Origin: Snuella lapsa
Lineage (GTDB): Bacteria > Bacteroidota > Bacteroidia > Flavobacteriales > Flavobacteriaceae
NCBI RefSeq assembly: GCF_039539345.1
Contig: NZ_BAABCY010000065.1
Location: 5,046-69,045, forward strand
DNA length: 64,000 nucleotides
Reading direction: 5' to 3'
Shown here: piece by piece, positions 10,090 through 18,017 of the stretch
Position numbering within the stretch: position 1 is the first letter of the stretch
Layout of the letters: every line of letters begins with the position of its first letter
The notes under the pieces: model-generated
Database searches by the model: none
What the model saw: the letters and a program-made list of their open reading frames with translations, nothing else
What the model was told of the DNA's origin: nothing
Position numbers and translations under genes: made by a program

Positions 10090-11463
10090 CTATATATTTA
10101 ATTCGTCTAATAGTTCTATTAATTTTGTGTTTGATGGTCTTGGAGCATTTCTATCTACAATATTTCCATTTGGATCTAATAATATAAATTGGGGGATACC
10201 ATTAATCATATAACCTTTTACAAAATCTGATTCAAAATCCTTGTCGGCCAACAGCTGTATTCCTGTTAGTTCTTTTTCCTCGATCATTTTAATCCATTTA
10301 TCTTTATCAGTTAATTTATCAACAGAGATACTTACAAAATGAATGTTCTTATCGTGGTAACTGCTCTCAACTCTCTTTAGAAAAGGAATTTCAGCTTTGC
10401 ATGGACCACACCAAGTAGCCCAAACGTCTATATAAACATATTTGCCCTTTAAATCGCTCAATGAAGTTGTAGAGCCATCGTAATTTTGATATCCTATGAA
10501 TTCTGGGGAAGGATTCCCTTTAGCCAAATGTTTAAGGTTATTATATATTTCTTCAATTTTATTATTGTTCTCTTCATCCGTAGAATTATTTCTAAATATA
10601 TTGTAATAACTTTCTACATCATTAACATACTTAATCCCAAAGACAACTTCATCAAATAAAAGTTCATTCTTAATTACTTGATTTGGTATGTCGCTTATAA
10701 CTTTTAAATAAGCAATACTTCTGTCTAGTGAATCCTTAATAGCCTTTTCTGAAGCTATATTTCTAAAATAATTTTGAACAAGTGCCTTGTAATTAACGGA
10801 CTGTTTAAAATCAACTTCGTTAGTATAATTTAATCCATTAAACTCCGACAAAAATTCCTCTGAAACTTTAAAATCGGGGTTTTTAGTATAATATTGATGG
10901 GTTCTTTCATAACTGTTTAGATTATTCAAATATTCGTAATGAATATCTTTTCCCTCCATTTCTTTAAACAATTCAGAAACATTACTGAACGAGTCCAATA
11001 AAGTTAGCATCGCAGTTTTAATACCTCGGCTTTTACTTTTATAAGATAATTCATTTAATGAAAAGAACTCAACCCGGCTACCCATCAATTCTGCTGCTCT
11101 TTGCTCCTTTAAGCTCAAATAATTACTAGCAGCACTTCCAGCTCCAGAAAATTCAAGAGTGTTTTTAAAGTCATCTGCATTATAATTAATTTGTACATGA
11201 CTATTAGGTTCTATATAAAATCTGTTATAGTTTTTACCGTCATAGAAACTCAATGTTTGAGGCTCTGCTCTTAATGTATCTTTAAATGTACCTAAACTAT
11301 CTATTTTAATCTTTAAGTTTATGCTACGGTTACGATTCCATATTGAAATCTCTTGAGCATTGTTGTTTAGTATTTTTCCTGATATTACAGCATAATTATT
11401 GTCAGCTTTGTTTTTGCACGATAAGATTGATAGAATTGAAACTACAAGGATAAATCTCTTCAT
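10090..11463 (-). CDS. TlpA-like thioredoxin-fold lipoprotein (paralogue 2)
   Basis: 457 aa with a lipobox LSC near residue 16, an N-terminal DUF4369-like domain, a helical linker and a thioredoxin domain with Cys352-Gly-Pro-Cys355. It shares long blocks with its neighbour: the WATWCGPCK active site, FISISVDK/FVSISVDK, and IPRFILLDPDG/IPQFILLDPNG. The middle regions have diverged, which points to an old tandem duplication with different partners. It is the first gene of the run 11463 to 8694. The start is an ATG just after an A-rich leader. Confidence 0.92.
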   Translation of the reverse strand: MKRFILVVSILSILSCKNKADNNYAVISGKILNNNAQEISIWNRNRSINLKIKIDSLGTFKDTLRAEPQTLSFYDGKNYNRFYIEPNSHVQINYNADDFKNTLEFSGAGSAASNYLSLKEQRAAELMGSRVEFFSLNELSYKSKSRGIKTAMLTLLDSFSNVSELFKEMEGKDIHYEYLNNLNSYERTHQYYTKNPDFKVSEEFLSEFNGLNYTNEVDFKQSVNYKALVQNYFRNIASEKAIKDSLDRSIAYLKVISDIPNQVIKNELLFDEVVFGIKYVNDVESYYNIFRNNSTDEENNNKIEEIYNNLKHLAKGNPSPEFIGYQNYDGSTTSLSDLKGKYVYIDVWATWCGPCKAEIPFLKRVESSYHDKNIHFVSISVDKLTDKDKWIKMIEEKELTGIQLLADKDFESDFVKGYMINGIPQFILLDPNGNIVDRNAPRPSNTKLIELLDELNI

Positions 11464-11598
11464 TTAAACATTTTTTTAATGGTTTTAAGAAATACGAAAC
11501 TTTAATTATAAACCCTTATTTAGAATTGTAAAAATGTTTTGCTGACAATCTTTTTTGCAGCCTTCCCTAAAAATGTAGCCTATCCCATTTACGTTAAC

Positions 11599-11638
11599 AA
11601 AAAAAACTGCCTTTCTACAAATGCTGTAAAAAGGCAGT
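11599..11638 (-). terminator. intrinsic terminator ending the second SusCD operon
   Basis: Arms ACTGCCTTT (11606-11614) and AAAGGCAGT (11630-11638). On the minus strand the hairpin is followed by eight Ts (11605 down to about 11598). It lies about 200 bases past the stop of the DUF3472 gene, with a palindromic repeat between the two. Confidence 0.85.
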
Positions 11639-11657
11639 CGTTATTCAACAAACAAAT

Positions 11658-11832
11658 AAAAAATTTCTTGAAACGAACTATCCCCGAGGCAGAGCCATAG
11701 GGGTATTTCGCTCGTTTAATTTTGACCTCACAAGGCCAAAAACCGAAATTCTGTATTTAGATTCCCGTTAAAACGAATGACAATTTCAACGGAAACCCCG
11801 ATGCTGAGCGTCGAGGAATTCTTTTTGATTAA
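11658..11832. repeat. palindromic interspersed repeat, long copy (copy 1)
   Basis: Begins with AAATTTCTTGAAACGAACTA and ends with GAGGAATTCTTTTTGATTAA, the same borders as copy 2 at 33030-33090. Here about 110 extra bases separate two hairpin-like blocks (CCCCGAGGCAGAGCC... near 11682, and GATGCTGAGCGTC near 11810). Its right end lies 6 bases past the stop of the minus-strand gene at 11838. Together with the terminator this accounts for most of the 374-base gap; the rest (11464-11598) should hold the promoter of the TlpA genes, which I could not pinpoint. Confidence 0.7.
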
Positions 11833-11837
11833 CCTAC

Positions 11838-13664
11838 TTACTCTCTTATATAAACAGAAATTTCGGCCATAGCAGCATTGTCTGTTCCGTCATGTGCCGA
11901 CTTCGCTATAAACTTGAAATACCTAAATGTTTCGGCAGCAGAAAGATCGATATCCTGGGGAGCTGCCGAATTACCCAACACAAAGTCTCCTAAGCTCTGC
12001 CAATTCGAGTTATCGCTACTCACCTGTATTTCAATATCCTTTACAGCTCTTGAAAGTGATTGACGTTGCGAAAACCTAAATCCATCTACTGCTTGCGATT
12101 GCCCCATATCTATTGTTATGTGATGCGGTTGTGTAGCTGTACAACCAGACCAGCAAGAATGCCAGTACGTATTAAGATCGTCGTCCAATACATCGGCCGC
12201 TCTACCCGTACTTCCCTCGCCGCCATTATCTTCCTGCGTACTATAATCAACTACCAACCAACCTGTTTTGCTTAAAATAGTTGGTTCGGCCGGAAGTGAT
12301 GGTACTTCTAACTGCGAAAAATCTATGTTTGGCGCAGCCCCACTTCCTGTTCTTGTGTGCGACGAATAAGCCACTTCGTTATCACTAAAGAAACCACAGT
12401 TCTTTAAATAAAAACTGTTTGAATTAGTCGGGCTTACACCGCCGTCATAATCAAACCGAACACCACTATTTGCCGTATTGTCTACAGTAAATGTAGCGGT
12501 TGTCATTTCATTCCAGCTCCCCTGGGTATCGTACACCCATTGGTTTGCACAATCCACACGTCTGGTTTCATCACCCATTGTAGTATTAAAATTTTCTATA
12601 AAAGAATGTAAACCTGTTAAATGTGGAGCCGCAGGGTATGGTCTTCTAAAACTTGCAATCAACTTCCAGTCCCCTATCTCTGGAGCATAAAAATAAGCCG
12701 TGTAATCTGTAGTATTACTTGCATTCGATTCACCTTTCAATAAAAACTTATAGGTATTACCAGGCACCCAATCATAAACAAGGTAACTCTGTGCTCCAGA
12801 ACCTTCGCCTCCAAACTCTCCTACGGTCACACCATCTCCATAGCCCAAAGGAATTACCGTATACTCTTCAGGTATTTGATTGGGATCTTGTGTATCGTAA
12901 GCACTCCACACTGAAAACAAAATGCGCCTTTCGGTTTCACTGTTTACCTGCATTCCAAAATAGCCTCCCGAAAAGCCATCGGCCATAAAATAAGACCCTA
13001 CTGGATCCATACCCACAGGCACGGTCAATTCATTGTAAAACCAAGTTATATCTTTATTGGCTGGTTCATCGTATCCTAAATGGCAAGAAGGCCCTCGTCT
13101 ACCCCAATAAAACCAATCAGACTCAACATAACTGATATTTGAATTCCATGATGAATCCCCCAAACGAATATCTGAAATATCACCAAAAGAGCTACCGCTA
13201 CTGGAAACACCTTCGAGTTCTACATAATGATACCCTGTTTGGTTAATGTTAAAAGAGCCCACATAATGGTCCTTGTAGTTATTTGATTGCGATAGCGTAA
13301 CTTGCTGTGTTGTACTCCCGAGCGTTACATTTAGAGTACTGGAAGCACCTACCTTAGCCTTGACACCAACTTCGATAGCCCCAGTAGTAGTGGCATAAAA
13401 ATAGGTTCGTATTTTATCACTTGAATTGGTCCAGTTTTTAATACCTCCTTGCACAACTATATTTGAAGTCGAAGTAGGATTATCTACGACCCAACTATTG
13501 CCCTCACAGGGAACGGAAATTGCTAAATTCTTAGCTGGTGGCCCGCCCTTTCCTTCCGCGTCATCTGTTTGAACTTCTTGTTCTGTAACACTATCACTGC
13601 TACATGAGTAATTGCATATTAAAACGGAAATGCAAATTAATAGTACTGATTTCAATGATTTCAT
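11838..13664 (-). CDS. DUF5077-DUF3472-F5/8C lipoprotein of the second SusCD operon
   Basis: 608 aa. The lipobox is NYSC near residue 20. Residues about 50-170 look like DUF5077 (a jelly-roll-like N-domain), about 175-370 like DUF3472 (SDWFYWGRRGPSCHLGY...), and 460-606 form an F5/8 type C (discoidin/CBM32-like) domain. The last is closely related to the lipoprotein at 17277: both share WHSCW..CT, SQ...GF and QRQSLSR. Discoidin domains bind sugars, so a surface glycan-binding or glycan-processing role is likely. No catalytic residues were identified. It is the last gene of the operon. Confidence 0.88.
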   Translation of the reverse strand: MKSLKSVLLICISVLICNYSCSSDSVTEQEVQTDDAEGKGGPPAKNLAISVPCEGNSWVVDNPTSTSNIVVQGGIKNWTNSSDKIRTYFYATTTGAIEVGVKAKVGASSTLNVTLGSTTQQVTLSQSNNYKDHYVGSFNINQTGYHYVELEGVSSSGSSFGDISDIRLGDSSWNSNISYVESDWFYWGRRGPSCHLGYDEPANKDITWFYNELTVPVGMDPVGSYFMADGFSGGYFGMQVNSETERRILFSVWSAYDTQDPNQIPEEYTVIPLGYGDGVTVGEFGGEGSGAQSYLVYDWVPGNTYKFLLKGESNASNTTDYTAYFYAPEIGDWKLIASFRRPYPAAPHLTGLHSFIENFNTTMGDETRRVDCANQWVYDTQGSWNEMTTATFTVDNTANSGVRFDYDGGVSPTNSNSFYLKNCGFFSDNEVAYSSHTRTGSGAAPNIDFSQLEVPSLPAEPTILSKTGWLVVDYSTQEDNGGEGSTGRAADVLDDDLNTYWHSCWSGCTATQPHHITIDMGQSQAVDGFRFSQRQSLSRAVKDIEIQVSSDNSNWQSLGDFVLGNSAAPQDIDLSAAETFRYFKFIAKSAHDGTDNAAMAEISVYIRE

Positions 13665-13850
13665 AGTTTAGTTTAGTTTTAGTTAATAAATGATTTTTGG
13701 TATTTCTTTATACATAGTATTTTTAGCATTATTTTATAACTACCACTATTTAATAATGACTTTATAATAAGACAACTAAATCCTTAAAACAACATCATAA
13801 AAAAGTTGATTTTTTGTTTAAAAATCTCACATTTTAGACTTACTCTATTT

Positions 13851-16800
13851 TTAGTCTTTGGATATTTCAAATATTTGATGAAAATCGTTGTTATTTACAA
13901 CTAAAATTTTATTGCCTTTAGCTGATTTCAATTCAGCCATACCCCTTACGTCCTTATCAGCAAAAAAACCAGTTGTCCTATTGCTTATATATTTAAATCT
14001 TCCAATAGAAAACCCCTTTAAAAAAATTCCTGTGCCTGCATCCGCCCTTGTCGTTTCAACTTCAGATTGGTAATTGTTACCGGCCATTAATAAATCTTTA
14101 ATAGCATCGCCGTCAAAATCGTTATATACAATACTATTTATAGGAGCTGTTTGAGCTTCTATTGGGAATGCCGAAAAAACGAAACCACCATTGCCCTCAT
14201 TTAAAAAGATTCCCGATTGGAACTCTACAACTTCGTAATGTAACGACTCCGAAAAACCGTCCCCTATAATACCTGCTATATCCCTATTTGCAAATTCATT
14301 ATAAGATGTTATTCTTTCCTTTAAATAAGGCATTTGCTGCGCTGTACATCCCTTTCCCCTTACAGGTACTTGTTTATCGTTATAGTATTTGGCCAACATG
14401 ATATCTTCGGTGCCATTACCATCAAAATCTTTGGTGTAAACGTGAAACGGTTTCTCTTTTGATGCATGGAATTTATAATTAAGCCCCAAATTACCGGCTA
14501 CAATATCCTTATCACCATCACCGTCAATATCCTCTACCAACAATGTATTCCACCAACCTGTGGTCGCTGCTAAGTTTTTATACACATGACTTTTAGACAA
14601 CCTACCTTCATTATTCACAAAAACTTCAATCCCCATCCATTCACCAGTAACAATAAGGTCTAAATCACCATCAGTATCTATATCATTCCATTGCGCACTT
14701 GTTACCATGCCTATATGTTCTAATTCTGGAGCCTGCTCTTTTGTTTTATTTACAAATCTTCCTTTTTCATTAACCAGTAGATAACTCATTGGTGCATAAG
14801 GATATCTACCAGGGATTACCCTACCCCCCACAAAAACATCAATATCGCCATCCTTATCGAAATCTGATGTTACCACGACCGAACCTGAGGTTTTTATTTC
14901 AGGCAAAATTGATTTTGACCGCTTAAAATCATGCTTGCCATTATTAATATAAAGCCTGTCCTGTAGTAATGGTGAATCTTCATCAAATTCATAACTTCCA
15001 CTTACAACATATAAATCGTCATCGCCGTCATTATCTGCATCAAAAAAAGTTGCACTTACGTCTTCAAAGGATTTGTCTACAATAAAATCTTTAATTGTAA
15101 CGGCAGTAAAACCACCATCTTTATTGCCCATTTGCATTTGTGCAGGCTGATTATGTCCTCCCCCTATAAAAAAATCATCCAGTCCATCTTTATTCAGGTC
15201 TTTTACAGCTACACATGGTCCTGTTTGCGATAATTTATGCGGCAAAAGAATTTGTTTTTTAAAATCGTTAAAAGCAGGATCGACATGAGCCAAGTCTATC
15301 TTTTTTTCCTCAAACAGCTTAAGACTTCTATTACTACTTGCCAACTCTACTTTGTTAACGCTATCTGCATAATCAACTTGCAAAAGTTGATTGGACGCTA
15401 CATTCCTTAACATTTGTGACCTTCCATCACTCCAAATAATTTCTATTTTAGGTATAATAGAAGTTTGCCCTAATCCAAAATGTAATTTATTTGACACAGA
15501 AGACAAATAACCTCTTCCATTAACTAGCTGTCTAACTAATACATCATCATTTTTTAGATATACCTTTACAGTAGCTCCAACACCATATTTGTTAGCTTCT
15601 GAGCCATTAAATATCAATTGCAAAAAATTGTTACTGCTAATCTCTCTGGCATTATTCTTAAGTATGGTAGCATGTTCATCTAAATTATTGGTAACGATAT
15701 CCAAATCACCATCGTTATCTAAATCCACATATACAGCACCATTTGAAAACGTAGGTTCCTCATCGCCCCAGTCTTTAGTTACATCGTCAAACTTTAAATT
15801 CCCCATATTCCTAAACAAATAATTTGTTAATCTTTGTTGAGGTAATTTTTGGGTAAAATCATAAAAATCCTTCTCGGTTAAACGATCCTTGTTTGTACTT
15901 ATATACTTATTTATCTCGATGTTGGCATCACGATCCACAACATCCCGATAAACACCGTTGGTAACATATATATCATTCAATCCATCCAGGTCAAAATCGG
16001 CAATAAGTGTAGACCAGCTCCAATCGGTTTTAGCCAAGCCCGACATGTTTGCCACCTCACTAAACGTGCCATTGCCATTATTTACCTGCATGACATTGTG
16101 CATGTACTGATAGTGATAATCACTTTCTGTCATTTCATAAAATCTATCAACAGACATCATGGCCATAGTGGTTTTAGACCTTACATAATCCTCAGGGCTC
16201 ATATCCAAAACATACAAATCGGTTAAGCCATCGTTATTAACATCGGCCATGTCTGCTCCCATACTGTAATAGGACATATGCTTAAACAAATCGTTTCTCC
16301 CTTCAGAAAAGGTGCCGTCTCCATTGTTTACATAAGCAAAATCGGGCATAATGAAATCATTCGAAACATATAAATCGTCCCATCCGTCACCATTTAAATC
16401 CCCCACTTGTACATGTAATCCAAAACCTAAATCTGGTAAAATACCTGCAGCTTCCGTTACATCGGTAAAGCGTCCATTATCATTTCTATAAAGCTTATCG
16501 CTACTTTTATATGCTGCTATTTCGTTACTGGAATGTATTTTTTCGAGGTCAATGACCTTACCTGTTATTCCAAAATCATTGGGCGCGTTGGTAATATACA
16601 CATCCAAATCGCCATCTTTGTCGTAATCAAAAAATGTAGATGCTATCGATCTGTTTGTGTCGGCCAAACCATAAGCCTGAGCCTGTTCTGTAAAGGTTAG
16701 ATCGCCATTATTGACATAAAGCATATTAGCCAGTTTTTGATCGCCGTTATACCAACCTGCCCTGTTAATATAGATATCCAAAAACCCGTCGTTGTTAATA

Positions 16801-17162
16801 TCTACAACCGAAGTTCCCACATCAAAACCAGGCCGCTTCTCTATTCCCGCTTTAATGGTTATATCTTCAAACTGAAAGTTTCCTTTGTTTAAAAAAAGTT
16901 TATTGTGATAGATATTGGACGTAAAAAATAAATCTTCCAAACCATCGTTGTTAAAATCGGCGGCCGCTACACCACCTCCAATATAAATGTATTGGTACTT
17001 ATAATAATGCAATTGATCAGACTCCAATATTTTATTTTCAAAAGTAACGCCACTTATATCTGAAGAAATCTTAGTGAACAATTTATCTGCCTTTAAATCA
17101 TCTGCCGTTCTTTTACAGGAAAAAACACAGACCATCAGGCCCATTAGTGCATACTTATACAT
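13851..17162 (-). CDS. FG-GAP/VCBS repeat lipoprotein with ASPIC/UnbV domain
   Basis: 1103 aa. The lipobox is VFSC near residue 16. There are at least ten FG-GAP repeats, many with Ca-binding DxNxDG loops (DFNNDGLEDL, DINNDGFLDI, DYDKDGDLDV). An ASPIC/UnbV segment lies around residues 520-590 (VGATVKVYLKND...LHFGLGQ). Such proteins form beta-propellers at the cell surface and are often encoded in Bacteroidota SusCD operons. Automated annotation sometimes calls them RNA-binding, which the domain does not support. A role in glycan capture is inferred from the operon only. Confidence 0.93.
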   Translation of the reverse strand: MYKYALMGLMVCVFSCKRTADDLKADKLFTKISSDISGVTFENKILESDQLHYYKYQYIYIGGGVAAADFNNDGLEDLFFTSNIYHNKLFLNKGNFQFEDITIKAGIEKRPGFDVGTSVVDINNDGFLDIYINRAGWYNGDQKLANMLYVNNGDLTFTEQAQAYGLADTNRSIASTFFDYDKDGDLDVYITNAPNDFGITGKVIDLEKIHSSNEIAAYKSSDKLYRNDNGRFTDVTEAAGILPDLGFGLHVQVGDLNGDGWDDLYVSNDFIMPDFAYVNNGDGTFSEGRNDLFKHMSYYSMGADMADVNNDGLTDLYVLDMSPEDYVRSKTTMAMMSVDRFYEMTESDYHYQYMHNVMQVNNGNGTFSEVANMSGLAKTDWSWSTLIADFDLDGLNDIYVTNGVYRDVVDRDANIEINKYISTNKDRLTEKDFYDFTQKLPQQRLTNYLFRNMGNLKFDDVTKDWGDEEPTFSNGAVYVDLDNDGDLDIVTNNLDEHATILKNNAREISSNNFLQLIFNGSEANKYGVGATVKVYLKNDDVLVRQLVNGRGYLSSVSNKLHFGLGQTSIIPKIEIIWSDGRSQMLRNVASNQLLQVDYADSVNKVELASSNRSLKLFEEKKIDLAHVDPAFNDFKKQILLPHKLSQTGPCVAVKDLNKDGLDDFFIGGGHNQPAQMQMGNKDGGFTAVTIKDFIVDKSFEDVSATFFDADNDGDDDLYVVSGSYEFDEDSPLLQDRLYINNGKHDFKRSKSILPEIKTSGSVVVTSDFDKDGDIDVFVGGRVIPGRYPYAPMSYLLVNEKGRFVNKTKEQAPELEHIGMVTSAQWNDIDTDGDLDLIVTGEWMGIEVFVNNEGRLSKSHVYKNLAATTGWWNTLLVEDIDGDGDKDIVAGNLGLNYKFHASKEKPFHVYTKDFDGNGTEDIMLAKYYNDKQVPVRGKGCTAQQMPYLKERITSYNEFANRDIAGIIGDGFSESLHYEVVEFQSGIFLNEGNGGFVFSAFPIEAQTAPINSIVYNDFDGDAIKDLLMAGNNYQSEVETTRADAGTGIFLKGFSIGRFKYISNRTTGFFADKDVRGMAELKSAKGNKILVVNNNDFHQIFEISKD

Positions 17163-17224
17163 AGGGAATCTATTTAAAACTACTTTATTAAATCTACTAA
17201 TTGGTAATAATCCGTATAGGGATG

Positions 17225-17264
17225 AACCACAAACTAAAAATTAAATGATTCTTAGTTTGTGGTT
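17225..17264 (-). promoter_or_regulatory. 13-bp intercistronic hairpin
   Basis: Perfect inverted repeat AACCACAAACTAA (17225-17237) and TTAGTTTGTGGTT (17252-17264) with a 14-nt loop. It lies between the stop of the F5/8C lipoprotein (17277) and the start of the FG-GAP gene (17162). No T run follows on the minus strand, so an mRNA-stability or attenuation role is more likely than full termination. Confidence 0.6.
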
Positions 17265-17276
17265 ATTACTTTTTAA

Positions 17277-17852
17277 TTAAAAAGATGTAGAATAGGGTTG
17301 TATCTCAGCCAAAGCAGCATTGTTGGTGCCGTCATAGACTTTAACCACATTAAATCTAAAATATCTGGCTGCAACTGCATCAGGAAGAGCTATGTCTTGA
17401 GAAGCCTTAACCTTTTCAAGCGTAAACTCACCTAAGGATGTCCAACTTGAATTGTCATCGCTAACCTCTATCTTACATATTTCTATGTTTCTTGAAAGCG
17501 ATTGCCTTTGTATAATAAAAAACCCATTTATCTCTTGTGACGCTTTCATATCTACAATAAAGTAATGAGGCACCGTTGGTGTACATGCCCACCAGCAAGA
17601 ATGCCAAAATGTATCTGGATTACCATCAAAAGTATTCCAAACCCTTCCATTACCCTCACCTTCTCCATCATTATCTTCCTGACTTGAATATTCTACTACT
17701 TCCCATCCCTCAGTATCTAAAGGTACCGGTGGTAATTTAAGGCTTGTATCTATAAGCACTTTATCTGGATCGCATGATTGTATTATTGTAGCTATTGCAA
17801 AAAAGGTTACAACCGCAAACATTATATTTTTTAGTTTTATTATATTTTTCAT
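17277..17852 (-). CDS. F5/8 type C (discoidin) domain lipoprotein
   Basis: 191 aa. The lipoprotein signal ends at IIQSC. Nearly all the mature part is one discoidin domain (about residues 45-190) with WHSCWWACT, DMKASQEINGF and QRQSLSR. It is the paired form of the domain at the C-terminus of the 608-aa protein in the same operon. It probably binds a sugar at the cell surface alongside the SusCD importer. Its start codon lies in a sequence, AACAGATGAAAAA, that is shared with nirB, and it is preceded by the conserved leader element (17850-17945). Confidence 0.9.
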   Translation of the reverse strand: MKNIIKLKNIMFAVVTFFAIATIIQSCDPDKVLIDTSLKLPPVPLDTEGWEVVEYSSQEDNDGEGEGNGRVWNTFDGNPDTFWHSCWWACTPTVPHYFIVDMKASQEINGFFIIQRQSLSRNIEICKIEVSDDNSSWTSLGEFTLEKVKASQDIALPDAVAARYFRFNVVKVYDGTNNAALAEIQPYSTSF

Positions 17853-17945
17853 CTGTTAATATTTATCTGTTTTTTTTATGGTCAGATGTAATTCGCCAAT
17901 TAACATCTCGAATGAGATCAAAATTTGATATGGCTCATTTCATAA
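17850..17945 (-). promoter_or_regulatory. conserved structured leader RNA element, copy A (candidate riboswitch-like control)
   Basis: About 95 nt upstream of the F5/8C gene, nearly identical to copy B before nirB. Read on the minus strand: ATGAAATGAGCCATA, a variable linker, a 6-bp hairpin AGATGT/ACATCT (plus 17903-17908 and 17884-17889) whose loop holds TTGGCGAATT, then CTGACC, an A-rich linker and the start region AACAGATG. The loop UGGC (17895-17898) can pair with upstream GCCA (17931-17934). The 3' arm CATCTG can instead pair with CAGATG at the start codon (17850-17855). Function is inferred. Confidence 0.6.
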
Positions 17946-17963
17946 AATATTTTGTTTTAAATA

Positions 17964-18006
17964 CTCCAGAATGGTTTGCCTTTATGTAGCAAACCATTTA
18001 TTGGAG
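17964..18006 (-). promoter_or_regulatory. intercistronic hairpin after susD
   Basis: Inverted repeat ATGGTTTGC (17971-17979)/GCAAACCAT (17989-17997), extended by CTCCA (17964-17968)/TGGAG (18002-18006). It starts 12 bases after the susD stop. There is no T run beyond it on the minus strand. It may protect the susCD part of the message or reduce read-through to the accessory lipoproteins. Confidence 0.6.
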
Positions 18007-18017
18007 CTGATTATACA

